A stretch of 64,000 bases of DNA from assembly GCF_018131075.1 (NCBI RefSeq), contig NZ_JAFCLS010000030.1, positions 50,808 to 114,807 on the forward strand. The letters run 5' to 3'. Each line of letters opens with the position of its first letter. The stretch's first letter is position 1. The notes below the pieces were generated by a model. It saw only the letters and a program-made list of their open reading frames with translations, had not been told where the DNA came from and did not search any database. Shown one piece after another: positions 7,889 through 16,268 of the stretch. The position numbers and the translations under genes were made by a program. The stretch comes from Bradyrhizobium sp. JYMT SZCCT0428 (lineage in GTDB: Bacteria > Pseudomonadota > Alphaproteobacteria > Rhizobiales > Xanthobacteraceae).

Positions 7889-9667
7889 CTATTGTGTCTC
7901 AATGCTGGCCCGCGCGTCGGCCTGCACCATGAACTGGGCCCGCGCGAGTTCCGCAAAGCGGCCGCCCTTGGCCACCAGTTCATCGAAAGTTCCGCTTTCG
8001 ATCACGCGGCCGTTGTCGAACACCAGGATGCGCGTCGCGTTGCGGATGGTCGAAAGCCGGTGCGCGATCACGAAGGTCGTGCGGCCCTTCATCACTTCAT
8101 CGAGAGCGGCGTTGACTTTTGCCTCGGTGACCGCGTCGAGCGCGCTGGTGGCCTCGTCGAGGATCAGGATCGGCGGGTCCTTCAACAGCGCGCGCGCGAT
8201 CGACAGCCGTTGCCGCTCGCCGCCGGACAGCATGCGGCCACGCTCGCCGGCATGGGTCTCGAATTTCTTGTCGCTGCGTTCGATGAATTCGAGCGCCTGC
8301 GCCCGCGACGCCGCGACGCGCATTTCCTCTTCAGTGGCGTCCGGTTTGCCGACGCGCAGATTGTCGGCGAGCGAGCGGTTGAACAGCAGTGCCTCCTGGA
8401 ACACCACGCCGATATTCCGCCGCAGCGCCGTCAGCTTGAGGGCGCGGATGTCCATGCCGTCGATCTTGATAATGCCGGACTGCGGATCGAACGCGCGATG
8501 CAACAGTGCGATCGCGGTCGATTTGCCGGCGCCGGTCGGGCCGACCAGCGCGATGGTCTGGCCGGGCAAGGCGGTGAAGGAAAGATCCTCGATCGCGGGC
8601 CGCTTGCCGTCATAGGAAAACGAGACGTCGTTGAACTCGACCAGGCCCGAGAGCCGCCCGGTGTCGACAGCGCCGGGCCGGTCGCGCACCGCGGGCACGG
8701 CGTCCAATACGTCGAAGAATTCCTGCAGGCGCGGCGCTTCCATGAACACGCTGTTGATGAAGCTGACCACCTGTTCGAGCTTCTGGATCAGCATCGTCGC
8801 GAAAGAAACGAACATCACGATCTCGCCGACCGTGGTCAGTCCCTGCTGATGCAGATAGATGCCGACGGTGAAGATCGCGAGCACGGTGATGGTGGTGGAG
8901 GCGCGGGTGATCACGGTGACCAGCGCCCACCAGCCAAGCACCGGCATCTGCACCGCGAGCAGCTTGTCGGCGACGTAGCGCAGGCCCTGCACCTCGGCGT
9001 CGATGCGCACGAAGCTCTGCACCAGCGCGACGTTGCCGAGCGCGTCGGAAGCGCGCGCAGAGAGGTTTGAGTAATGCTCCTCCACCTCGCTCTGCATGCC
9101 ATAAGTCTTGCGCACCACCAGCGTGGTCAGCACCGTGAATATCACGCACAGCAGGAACAACAGGATCGCCATCCGCCAGTTGATGTAGAGCGACAGCGGC
9201 AGCAGCACGACCAGCGACATGATCGCGGCAAAGTGCTCGCGGAAGAATCCGAGCCAGAGCCGCCACAGTGAATCCGTGCCGTTCAGCATCACCTTCATCA
9301 GCCGCCCGGAATGGGTGCCGGTGTGGAAGGTCAGCGGCAGCTGCATGATGTGCTCGAAATAGTCGGTCAGCACCGCCTGGCGCTGGCGGTGCGCCAGCTT
9401 GTCGGCATGGAGCGCGACGAGGGCGCTGCAGGCGATAGTGAACAGACCGAACCCCACCCAGGCCGCCAGCAGCGGCCACGCCGAGTTCGAGGCCAGCGGG
9501 CCGGTCTGCGGCTTGCCGGAGAGCACGTCGATGATCTTGCCGAACAGCACGGGCTCGGCGAATTGCGCGCCGGCCAGCAGCAGATTGGCGCCGGCCAGAA
9601 TCCAGCCGAGCCGCGCCTCTTTGCCGAGCAGCTCGAGCACGCGGGTGTAAAGGCGAATCATGGACAT
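7889..9667 (-). CDS. ndvA: ABC exporter fused permease/ATPase, cyclic beta-glucan (NdvA/ChvA) type
   Basis: A half-transporter of 592 residues: six membrane segments in the first 310 residues, then an ABC ATPase with Walker A GPTGAGKST, signature LSGGERQRLSIARALL, Walker B ILILDEATSALD and a switch His in IAHRLSTI. The N-terminal YTRVLELL...AEPVLFGKIIDVLSG resembles the NdvA/ChvA proteins that export cyclic beta-1,2-glucan to the periplasm in rhizobia, important for osmoadaptation and plant infection. The substrate is inferred from family likeness; no glucan synthase gene is nearby, and Bradyrhizobium makes beta-1,3/1,6 glucans. Monocistronic. Confidence 0.8.
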   Translation of the reverse strand: MSMIRLYTRVLELLGKEARLGWILAGANLLLAGAQFAEPVLFGKIIDVLSGKPQTGPLASNSAWPLLAAWVGFGLFTIACSALVALHADKLAHRQRQAVLTDYFEHIMQLPLTFHTGTHSGRLMKVMLNGTDSLWRLWLGFFREHFAAIMSLVVLLPLSLYINWRMAILLFLLCVIFTVLTTLVVRKTYGMQSEVEEHYSNLSARASDALGNVALVQSFVRIDAEVQGLRYVADKLLAVQMPVLGWWALVTVITRASTTITVLAIFTVGIYLHQQGLTTVGEIVMFVSFATMLIQKLEQVVSFINSVFMEAPRLQEFFDVLDAVPAVRDRPGAVDTGRLSGLVEFNDVSFSYDGKRPAIEDLSFTALPGQTIALVGPTGAGKSTAIALLHRAFDPQSGIIKIDGMDIRALKLTALRRNIGVVFQEALLFNRSLADNLRVGKPDATEEEMRVAASRAQALEFIERSDKKFETHAGERGRMLSGGERQRLSIARALLKDPPILILDEATSALDAVTEAKVNAALDEVMKGRTTFVIAHRLSTIRNATRILVFDNGRVIESGTFDELVAKGGRFAELARAQFMVQADARASIETQ

Positions 9668-9759
9668 GCCGCAAGCACTGGAGGGGCAACGGGGCGATCA
9701 GTCGAGCCGCATTCTAATCAGGGATCGCCGCCGAGAACCAGCGTCCGCGCGACTTTTAC

Positions 9760-10824
9760 TCAATTGATCAGCCGGCCGTTGACGGGGGGCAGGAACTGGT
9801 CATCGAAAATATCAGCAGCTACCGGCCGCTTCTGGAATTTGAAGCCTTCCGCGAGCTGATCGATCGACCGCTCGAACCTCGCAATATCGATGCCGCCGAT
9901 GCCATTGCGCCTGACCTCCCCGGTCAGGATATTGTCGCGCAGGATGGCGTTCAGCCGTTCGAGCTCCAGGTCGTGCGAGCCGCCGTCCATGCGGTTGACG
10001 ATCTCGGTCACGGCGGCCGCGGGGTCCTTGATGGCCAGGTGCGTGCCGCCGATCACCGCCCGCACAAATCCCTTCACGGCTTCCGGCTTGGCGGCCGCCA
10101 GCGCCGGGTTGACGACAATGGCGAAACCGTAGGCGTCGCAGCCATAGTCGGCGAATTTCAAGACCGCCAGATCGTCGGCCGGCACGCCACGGTCTTTCAG
10201 GTTGATCGCCGACAGATAGGAAAATCCGGTGACGGCATCGATCTGGCCCGCCGACAGCATCGGCTCGCGCACCGCGGCGCTGATATTGCTTTGCTTGACG
10301 CTCGCGATCTTGATGCCGTTCTGCTTCGCCACCGCCGGCCATAGCCGGATCGAAAGATCGCCCTCGGCGACGCCGAGATTCTTGCCTTCGATGTCCGACA
10401 GCGCCCGGACGCCGCGGCTCTTGCGGGCGATGATGGCGTAGGGTGCCTTGTTGAACAGCACGAACACCGCCTTGACCGGCGGGACGCCCTGCTTGTCCTT
10501 GTCGCGAAAACGCACCAGCGCGTTGATGTCGACCAGCGCGAAATCGCTGGTGCCGGCGGCGACCCGCGCGATCGCATCCGGCGATCCGCTGGCGATGTTG
10601 ATGGTGACGGCGAGCCCCTCGGCGGTGAACAGGCCGCCGGTGGCCGCCATCACGAACGGCGCGTCCGTCGCATCGATGGGGCGGTCGAGCGAGAATTGGA
10701 TCGCGAGCGGCGGCCGCGGTTCGTCCGCGGCAAGGCTCGCTCCCGCACCAAAGCACACCACTCCGCAAAGGCCTGCAAGCAAGGCCAGCATCGAGCGAAG
10801 GGCGTTGGTTCGGCGTGCACGCAT
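9760..10824 (-). CDS. ABC transporter substrate-binding protein, NitT/TauT type
   Basis: Periplasmic binding protein of the NMT1/THI5-like superfamily (354 residues). A signal peptide covers residues 1-33 (cleavage at SLA-A). The mature domain has the family pattern: FSLDRPIDATDAPFVMAATGGLF, then EGLAVTINIASGSPDAIARVAAG, then a second lobe with DIEGKNLGVAEGDLS. Family members bind nitrate, sulfonates, pyrimidine precursors or aromatic acids; the ligand here cannot be read from sequence. No permease or ATPase gene is adjacent, so it is an orphan component. Confidence 0.85.
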   Translation of the reverse strand: MRARRTNALRSMLALLAGLCGVVCFGAGASLAADEPRPPLAIQFSLDRPIDATDAPFVMAATGGLFTAEGLAVTINIASGSPDAIARVAAGTSDFALVDINALVRFRDKDKQGVPPVKAVFVLFNKAPYAIIARKSRGVRALSDIEGKNLGVAEGDLSIRLWPAVAKQNGIKIASVKQSNISAAVREPMLSAGQIDAVTGFSYLSAINLKDRGVPADDLAVLKFADYGCDAYGFAIVVNPALAAAKPEAVKGFVRAVIGGTHLAIKDPAAAVTEIVNRMDGGSHDLELERLNAILRDNILTGEVRRNGIGGIDIARFERSIDQLAEGFKFQKRPVAADIFDDQFLPPVNGRLIN

Positions 10825-11081
10825 GAGCTTACGTCACTGGGAGATGGGACAAGTTGCCGCGTGGGCCAGGTTTGTTGGATCGCAGGTCTGTTTCAGGACA
10901 AGAACGCCGGCATTACAAGCGTTAAAGGCAGGCATTCTGTCGCATCCAACGTGAACGGGCGATGACTGCCACGATTTGGCCAGAGATCGTTCAGCTTGCA
11001 TTTGGTTTGGGGAACCTAATATCCGCTCAGTGGTTAGCAATTCGAGGCCTGTCAGGCCAAGCTCCCACGGAGGATATTGAG

Positions 11082-11513
11082 ATGTTTGCACGAACAGGAG
11101 TGTTTTCATCGATCGGCCGCGCCGGCGCGGTGGCGACGGTTGTCGCGGTAGCGCTGACGGCCTACCAGCCGTCGGCAGCTTTCGCCGGCTCCGCGCCCGC
11201 CAAGGGCGTGACGGCCACGACCGGCACCAGCGACGCGACGGACTTCAGCTCGCGCGGCAGGAGGTATTATGGCGGCGGCGGCGGCGCTGCGGCGGCTGCG
11301 GCCTTCGCCGGCATCGTCGGCACCGGCATCGCGATTGCGGCCACCCAGAACCGCCGGGCTTATTACGGTGACAGCTACGGTTACTACGACGGGGGCCCGG
11401 CCTATTACGCTGCTCCCCCGGCTTACTATGGCGGCGGCCCGTACTATGGCGGTGGCTACTACGGCTACGGTAACCGGTCCTACGGCGGCTACACGAATCC
11501 GAACGCCTGGTAA
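11082..11513 (+). CDS. Secreted Gly/Tyr-rich protein
   Basis: 143 residues. A signal peptide ends near AFAGS (residue 36). A short Ala/Gly hydrophobic stretch, AAAAAAFAGIVGTGIAIAAT, follows, then a C-terminal third made almost wholly of Gly, Tyr and Pro (YYGGGPYYGGGYYGYG). Such proteins are frequent in rhizobia and are presumably envelope-associated; no activity is known. The ATG at 11082 is preceded by a good GGAGG-type site (ACGGAGGATATTGAG), which beats the longer open frame starting at 10962. A strong terminator follows. Confidence 0.82.
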   Translation: MFARTGVFSSIGRAGAVATVVAVALTAYQPSAAFAGSAPAKGVTATTGTSDATDFSSRGRRYYGGGGGAAAAAAFAGIVGTGIAIAATQNRRAYYGDSYGYYDGGPAYYAAPPAYYGGGPYYGGGYYGYGNRSYGGYTNPNAW

Positions 11514-11563
11514 TTCCAACGTCCGGTAATTGCGCGCGCTGCTAAGGCGGCTGTTAAACACGA

Positions 11564-11597
11564 ATCCACCGGCCGCATCCGGCCGGTGGATTTTTTT
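11564..11597 (+). terminator. Strong rho-independent terminator
   Basis: A perfect 12-bp stem (ATCCACCGGCCG with CGGCCGGTGGAT) closed by the CATC tetraloop and followed by seven T. It ends transcription of the Gly/Tyr-rich gene, whose stop is 50 bp upstream. Confidence 0.93.
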
Positions 11598-11652
11598 GGT
11601 TGTGAGCCCGGCCGTTAACACGCTGGCCACGGCTTTCCACTAGGTTCGAAGA

Positions 11653-12096
11653 ATGAGTGATTCGCTCGAGCGGCTCTATCAGGCGGTGATCGCGGCCAGG
11701 GATCTTGATCCGGCTACGTCGCGTACCGCCCGGCTGTTTCAGCGCGGCCCGGCCAAGATGGCCAAGAAGCTGGCTGAGGAAGCCATCGAAGTTGTGATCG
11801 ACGCCGTCAACGGCAAGACCGATGCGGTGGTCCGCGAGAGCGCCGACCTTCTCTACAACCTGACCGTTCTGTGGGCAGCCGCCGGTGTGAAGCCCGAGGA
11901 CGTCTGGCGTGAGATGGCGCGGCGCGAGCATATGCTCGGCATTGCCGAGAAGTTGCCGAAATCGACGGTCAAGCCGCCCAAAACAATTCCTGCCAAGGCG
12001 GCCCCCGCCAAGGCGTTGCCAAAAGCGGCGCCACCACCGGCGGTTCGGCGACGAATTGTCGCGCTGGAAGGCCGCAGCCTGCGAAAGCGGCACTAA
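11653..12096 (+). CDS. hisE: Phosphoribosyl-ATP pyrophosphohydrolase-like protein (HisE family)
   Basis: The first 100 residues match HisE, the MazG-like enzyme that hydrolyses phosphoribosyl-ATP in histidine synthesis: RLFQRGPAKMAKKLAEEAIEVVIDAV carries the EExxE-type metal site, and VRESADLLYNLTVLWAAAG the second helix with ESADLLY. Residues 101-147 form an Ala/Pro/Lys-rich tail absent from canonical HisE. The histidine genes are not nearby, and bradyrhizobia usually keep hisE with hisAF, so this may be a second copy with a different nucleotide substrate. The assignment of the exact reaction is therefore less certain than the fold. Confidence 0.82.
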   Translation: MSDSLERLYQAVIAARDLDPATSRTARLFQRGPAKMAKKLAEEAIEVVIDAVNGKTDAVVRESADLLYNLTVLWAAAGVKPEDVWREMARREHMLGIAEKLPKSTVKPPKTIPAKAAPAKALPKAAPPPAVRRRIVALEGRSLRKRH

Positions 12097-12159
12097 ATCT
12101 CCCAAAATTCGGTCGGTTGCCGGCATGGACAAATCCGCTCCATGATGGTTCATGCGGCC

Positions 12160-12741
12160 ATGCTTAAACGATCTTACGACTGGTTCATCGGCGCCGCCGA
12201 CAAGCCCTACGCGCTCTGGATTTTGGCCGCGGTATCGTTCGCGGAGAGCTCGTTCTTCCCGATTCCTCCCGACGTCATGCTGCTGCCGATGTCACTGGCG
12301 CGGCCGAAGCGGGCGTGGTGGTTCGCGACCGTGTGCACGATCGCCTCGGTTGCCGGCGGTGTGGTCGGATACGCGATCGGCGCGCTATTGTACGACTCGC
12401 TCGGGCAGTGGCTGATCAACATCTATGGTCTCAGCGGCAAGGTCGAAGCGTTCCGGCAGTCCTATGCCGAATGGGGCGCGCTGATCATTATCGGCAAGGG
12501 GCTGACCCCGATCCCGTACAAGCTTGTCACCATCACGTCAGGGTTCGCCGGCTACAATATCTGGCTGTTTATCGTGTGCTCGATCATCGCGCGCGGCGGC
12601 CGGTTCTTCGTGGTCGCGATCCTGCTCAACCGTTACGGCGACCTCATTCGCAGCGAGCTGGAAAAGCGGCTTGGCCTCTGGGTCGCGATCGGGGCCGTGG
12701 TGCTGGTGCTCGGGTTCGTCATTGCGGTCAAATTGGTCTGA
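12160..12741 (+). CDS. DedA/VTT-family membrane protein
   Basis: An integral membrane protein of about 193 residues with four or five hydrophobic segments and the VTT (DedA, SNARE-associated) pattern: SFAESSFFPIPPDVMLLPMSLARP, then a GVVGYAIGALLYDSLG segment, and the conserved GKGLTPIPYKLVTITSGFAG and RGGRFFVVAILL near the C-terminus. Relatives act as lipid scramblases or proton-coupled undecaprenyl-phosphate or phospholipid flippases. I prefer the ATG at 12160 (MLKRSYDW, as in relatives) over 12142. It follows the HisE-like gene by 63 bp. Confidence 0.85.
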   Translation: MLKRSYDWFIGAADKPYALWILAAVSFAESSFFPIPPDVMLLPMSLARPKRAWWFATVCTIASVAGGVVGYAIGALLYDSLGQWLINIYGLSGKVEAFRQSYAEWGALIIIGKGLTPIPYKLVTITSGFAGYNIWLFIVCSIIARGGRFFVVAILLNRYGDLIRSELEKRLGLWVAIGAVVLVLGFVIAVKLV

Positions 12742-12809
12742 CCTGCGCGCGGGGCGCTCTGCCGGTCGAAAGACTTCAGACGACGCCCGCTTCCGGCTAC
12801 GCTCGCTCC

Positions 12810-13412
12810 ATGCCTGATCGAATCGGCCATCTTTTCAAGTCATTCGGGACGGCGTTCGCGGCCCCTTGCCTTGCGCTGTCGATGCTGGCGCTCGCGTCGG
12901 ACGCCGGCTGGTCGCAAGGTGCACCTCAGCCCTCGCTCGGTGTCCAGTCACCAGCCCAGCAGCCGGTGCCGCAAGGACCGGCGCCGCAGCAGATCGAACC
13001 GCCGCCGCAGCAGCCGGAAAATCCCGGCCTGATCAATGAAATCGGCAAGCTGCTCGAGAAGTCCAAATCGATCCTGCCGAGCCTGAAGAGCCCAGGCGAG
13101 ACCGACCCCAACACCCGCGCCCAGGATACTGCAAAGGATGCTGCAAAGGATACCGGCGACAGCCGGCCGAACATGGCGCTTCCGTCGATCATGGTCACAG
13201 GACGCGCGGCCTGCCTGGTGTCGGCCAATGGCGCGCCGGACTGCAAGGCGGGGGCCGACAGGCTGTGCCAGACCAAGGGTTACAGGGAAGGCAAGAGCCT
13301 CGACACCGACGCGGCCGAGAAATGTTCGCCGAAAGTGTTCATCCCGGGCCGCAAGCGCGAACCGGGCGACTGCAAGACCGAAAATTACGTGACCCGCGCG
13401 ATATGCCAATAG
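12810..13412 (+). CDS. Secreted Pro/Gln-rich protein of unknown function
   Basis: 200 residues. An N-terminal signal-like segment (ALSMLALASDAGWSQ) is followed by a low-complexity Pro/Gln region (QQPVPQGPAPQQIEPPPQQP), a short helix with KLLEKSKSILPSL, and a compact C-terminal domain with several Cys (ACLVSANGAPDCKAGADRLC, CSPKVF, GDCKTENYVTRAIC). The even number of cysteines suggests disulfides in the periplasm. It lies 68 bp downstream of the DedA-family gene. No function is recognised. Confidence 0.75.
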   Translation: MPDRIGHLFKSFGTAFAAPCLALSMLALASDAGWSQGAPQPSLGVQSPAQQPVPQGPAPQQIEPPPQQPENPGLINEIGKLLEKSKSILPSLKSPGETDPNTRAQDTAKDAAKDTGDSRPNMALPSIMVTGRAACLVSANGAPDCKAGADRLCQTKGYREGKSLDTDAAEKCSPKVFIPGRKREPGDCKTENYVTRAICQ

Positions 13413-13635
13413 CGTATGATGCGGACCCGCAGGGCCGCGTCAGCGCAACAGCGGGCGCCGGTTTTGCTCGGGACAAACGCGGGAGCGTTTGCCCGGAATC
13501 GTGCGCAAAAAAATAGCGCCAAAACGCAATACTTGACACTGGAAAGATTGCCTTGTTGGTATGACGTCTGGCATCTCTTGAGACTCTCGGGTTATGCCAA
13601 TGCCAGTTCCGGAACACGCATAAGGATTGCTTCGA

Positions 13636-14604
13636 ATGTCCATGCCAGCCTTGTTCAAGGGCCGTCTGTCGATCCCCGTCATCGGTGCGCCGCTGTTCAT
13701 CATTTCCGTGCCTGATCTGGTGATCGCGCAGTGCAAGGCGGGTGTGGTCGGATCGTTTCCGGCGCTGAACGCACGGCCACCGGCGCTGCTCGACGAATGG
13801 CTGGCGCGGATCAAGGAAGAACTCGCGGCTCACGACAAGGCACATCCGGAAGCGCCCTCGGCGCCGTTCGCGGTCAACCAGATCGTGCACAAGTCGAACA
13901 ACCGGCTCGATCAGGATCTGGCGCTTTGCGAGAAGCACAAGGTGCCGATGATGATCACCTCGCTCGGCGCGCGCGAAGAGCTCAACCAGGCGGCGCATGG
14001 CTGGGGCTGTGTCGTGTTCCACGACGTCATCAACCAGAAATTCGCGCACAAGGCGGTTGAGAAGGGCGCCGATGGCCTGGTGCTGGTGTCGGCCGGCGCC
14101 GGCGGCCATGCCGGCGAAATCTCGCCATTGGCCTTCGTGGCCGAGACGAGGCAATGGTTCGACGGTCCGATCGCGTTGTCGGGCGCGATTGCGAACGGCC
14201 GGGCGATTCGTGCGGCACGCATACTGGGTGCCGACTTCGCCTATATCGGCTCAGCCTTCATCGCCACCGCGGAGGCCAATGCGGTGGAAGGCTACAAGCA
14301 GATGATCACGGCCTCGACCGCGGAAGACATCGTCTATTCCAACCTGTTCACCGGCGTGCATGGCAATTATCTGAAGCCTTCGATCGTCGCCGCCGGCATG
14401 GATCCCGACAATCTGCCGACCTCGGATCCGTCGAAGATGAGTTTCGGCACCGATGCTTCGGGTGAGCGCGCCAAGCCAAAAGCCTGGAAGGAAATCTGGG
14501 GCAGCGGCCAGGGCGTCGGCAGCGTGGCAAAAGTCTTGCCGGCCGCCGAACTGATCGCAAGGTTCAAGAAGGAATACGCCGAGGCGATCGATCCGCCGCT
14601 GTGA
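13636..14604 (+). CDS. Nitronate monooxygenase-family protein (2-nitropropane dioxygenase), copy 1
   Basis: FMN-dependent TIM-barrel oxidoreductase of 322 residues related to nitronate monooxygenase, which oxidises toxic alkyl nitronates. Family features include PVIGAPLFIISVPDLVIAQCKAG at the N-terminus, FPALNARP, VNQIVHKSNNRLDQDL, the FMN-phosphate region GADGLVLVSAGAGGHAG, and LSGAIANGRAIRAARILGADFAYIGSAFIAT. The His that serves as catalytic base in class I enzymes is plausibly the one in GAGGHAG. The ATG at 13636 follows an AAGGA site. A paralogue lies at 26700. Confidence 0.9.
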   Translation: MSMPALFKGRLSIPVIGAPLFIISVPDLVIAQCKAGVVGSFPALNARPPALLDEWLARIKEELAAHDKAHPEAPSAPFAVNQIVHKSNNRLDQDLALCEKHKVPMMITSLGAREELNQAAHGWGCVVFHDVINQKFAHKAVEKGADGLVLVSAGAGGHAGEISPLAFVAETRQWFDGPIALSGAIANGRAIRAARILGADFAYIGSAFIATAEANAVEGYKQMITASTAEDIVYSNLFTGVHGNYLKPSIVAAGMDPDNLPTSDPSKMSFGTDASGERAKPKAWKEIWGSGQGVGSVAKVLPAAELIARFKKEYAEAIDPPL

Positions 14605-14614
14605 TGTTCTTCCT

Positions 14615-14641
14615 TCTCCCCTTACAAGGGGAGAGGGGAAG
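14615..14641. repeat. Short GC-rich palindrome between convergent genes
   Basis: An 8-bp inverted repeat (CTCCCCTT/AAGGGGAG) nearly without a loop, extended by further CTT/GGGAAG pairing. It lies between the stops of the nitronate monooxygenase (+) and the aldehyde dehydrogenase (-). No T-run follows on either strand, so it is better seen as a repeat of the same family as near 1430 and 3060 than as an intrinsic terminator, though it could act in a bidirectional one. Confidence 0.55.
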
Positions 14642-14669
14642 AAAGCGACGCTGATCGGCAGCGCCACCA

Positions 14670-16157
14670 TCACACGTTCAAATTCATCCACACCGCTTTC
14701 GGCTCGGTAAAATTCTCGATCGCGGCCGAGCCGTGTTCGCGGCCGAAGCCGGAATCGCGGACGCCGCCCCACGGCAACCGCACGTCGGTATAGCCATAGG
14801 TGTTGATCCAGACCGTCCCGGCCTTTGCATTCCTTGCGAAACGCTGCACCCGCCCGATGTCGCGGCTCCACACCCCGGCCGCGAGGCTGTAGGCCGTGCC
14901 GTTGGCGATCCGCAGCGCATCGGCTTCGTCCTTGAACTTGATCACGCTGACGACGGGTCCGAAAATTTCCTCCTGCGAGATGCGCATCTCGTGTTCGACA
15001 TTGGCGAACACGGCGGGGCTGATGAAATAGCCGCGGGTGCCGACGCGTATCCCGCCGGTGATCAGCAGCGCGCCTTCCTTTTGGCCGATATCGACATAAT
15101 CGAGGATGCTCTTCATCTGCTTTTCAGAGATCACGGGCCCGAGCGCCGTCGCGCGATCACCGGGATCGCCGATGCGGATCGACTGGGCGCGTTGCGTCAG
15201 CCGTTCGACCACTTCGTCGTAGACCTTCTCATGGACCAGTACGCGGGAGCCGGCCGAGCATACCTGTCCGGCGTTGAAGAATATTCCTGACGCTGCCGCC
15301 TTGCTGGCCGCCTCGATATCGGCGTCGTCGAAGATCACGTTGGCAGACTTGCCGCCGAGTTCGAGCGACACCCGTTTGAAGTTGCCGGCGGCACCGCGCA
15401 GGATGCCGCGGCCGACGCCTGGCGAGCCCGTGAAGGTGACCTTGTCGACATCAGGATGATTGACCAGCGCGTCGCCGACGACCCGGCCGGGGCCGGTCAC
15501 GATGTTGAGCACGCCAGGCGGCAATCCGGCTTCGAGCGCCAGCTCGCCGATCCGCAGCGCCGACAGCGAGGTCAGTTCGGCAGGCTTCATCACGATGGTG
15601 CAGCCGCAGGCGAGCGCGGGCGCCAGCTTCCACATCCCGATCATCAGCGGAAAATTCCAGGGAACGATCGCCGCGACCACGCCGACCGGCTCGCGCACCG
15701 TGTAGGTCAGCGCGTCGTCCCGCGTCGACACCACCTCGCCGTGGATCTTGTCGGCCCAGCCCGCGTAGTAGGTCAGCGTGTCGATGGCGGCTGGCAAATC
15801 CTGCCGCAGCACGCCTGAAATCGGCTTGCCGGCATCGAGGCTTTCGAGCGCTGCGATTTCGTCCGCGTGCTTCTTCATCAGCTCCGCAAGTCGGAGCAGG
15901 ATCTGCCCGCGCTCGGAGGCGCGCATGCTGCGCCAGGGGCCTTCAAAGGCGCGGCGGGCCGCGGCCACGGCGCGATCGGCGTCGGCCTCGTTGCCTTCCG
16001 CCACAGTGGCGATGACCTGTTCGGTGGCTGGATTGAGCGTCTTGAAGGTGCGTCCGGTGATCGAAGGCACGTGCTGTCCGCCGATCAGCAGCAAGCGGGG
16101 TTTGGCAGCCGCAATCGCGGGCTCAGCGGCGGCGTAATCATATGCAATAGACATCAT
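14670..16157 (-). CDS. NAD(P)-dependent aldehyde dehydrogenase
   Basis: 495 residues of the ALDH superfamily, oxidising an aldehyde to the acid in the cytoplasm. Visible motifs are the cofactor-site VVAAIVPWNFPLMIG and MKPAELTSL, the FTGSPGVGRGI Rossmann turn, the catalytic Glu in LELGGKSANVIF, the catalytic Cys in FFNAGQVCSAGSR and EEIFGPVVSV. It is closest in feel to betaine/phenylacetaldehyde-type ALDHs; the substrate is unknown. The start at 16157 has a CGGAGGAAAT ribosome site. The frame is open far upstream, but that part is antisense to the divergent regulator. It is likely controlled by the regulator at 16269. Confidence 0.93.
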   Translation of the reverse strand: MMSIAYDYAAAEPAIAAAKPRLLLIGGQHVPSITGRTFKTLNPATEQVIATVAEGNEADADRAVAAARRAFEGPWRSMRASERGQILLRLAELMKKHADEIAALESLDAGKPISGVLRQDLPAAIDTLTYYAGWADKIHGEVVSTRDDALTYTVREPVGVVAAIVPWNFPLMIGMWKLAPALACGCTIVMKPAELTSLSALRIGELALEAGLPPGVLNIVTGPGRVVGDALVNHPDVDKVTFTGSPGVGRGILRGAAGNFKRVSLELGGKSANVIFDDADIEAASKAAASGIFFNAGQVCSAGSRVLVHEKVYDEVVERLTQRAQSIRIGDPGDRATALGPVISEKQMKSILDYVDIGQKEGALLITGGIRVGTRGYFISPAVFANVEHEMRISQEEIFGPVVSVIKFKDEADALRIANGTAYSLAAGVWSRDIGRVQRFARNAKAGTVWINTYGYTDVRLPWGGVRDSGFGREHGSAAIENFTEPKAVWMNLNV

Positions 16158-16268
16158 ATTTCCTCCGTTTCTATATCTCAAACTAAGAGGATATTCGCCG
16201 CAGTAAATATGATATGATCTGCCTATGGGCTGCAAAGATATGCAGTAGATTTCATAGGCTGAGCGCCA
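16158..16268. promoter_or_regulatory. Divergent promoter region with imperfect operator-like dyad
   Basis: AT-rich 111-bp space between the divergent aldehyde dehydrogenase and ModE-like regulator genes. Between about 16208 and 16258, TATGATATGATCTGC and GCAGTAGATTTCATA form an imperfect inverted repeat (11 of 15 positions), and GATATG occurs twice. It is a reasonable binding site for the adjacent regulator, but this is inference. Confidence 0.5.

Noticed and set aside
7829..9070. 413-codon plus-strand open frame
   Set aside because: Antisense of the ABC exporter, with the same shadow-type composition.
13533..13565. Sigma-70 promoter TTGACA ... TATGAC before nitronate monooxygenase copy 1
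   Set aside because: The spacer of about 21 bases is too long for a standard promoter.
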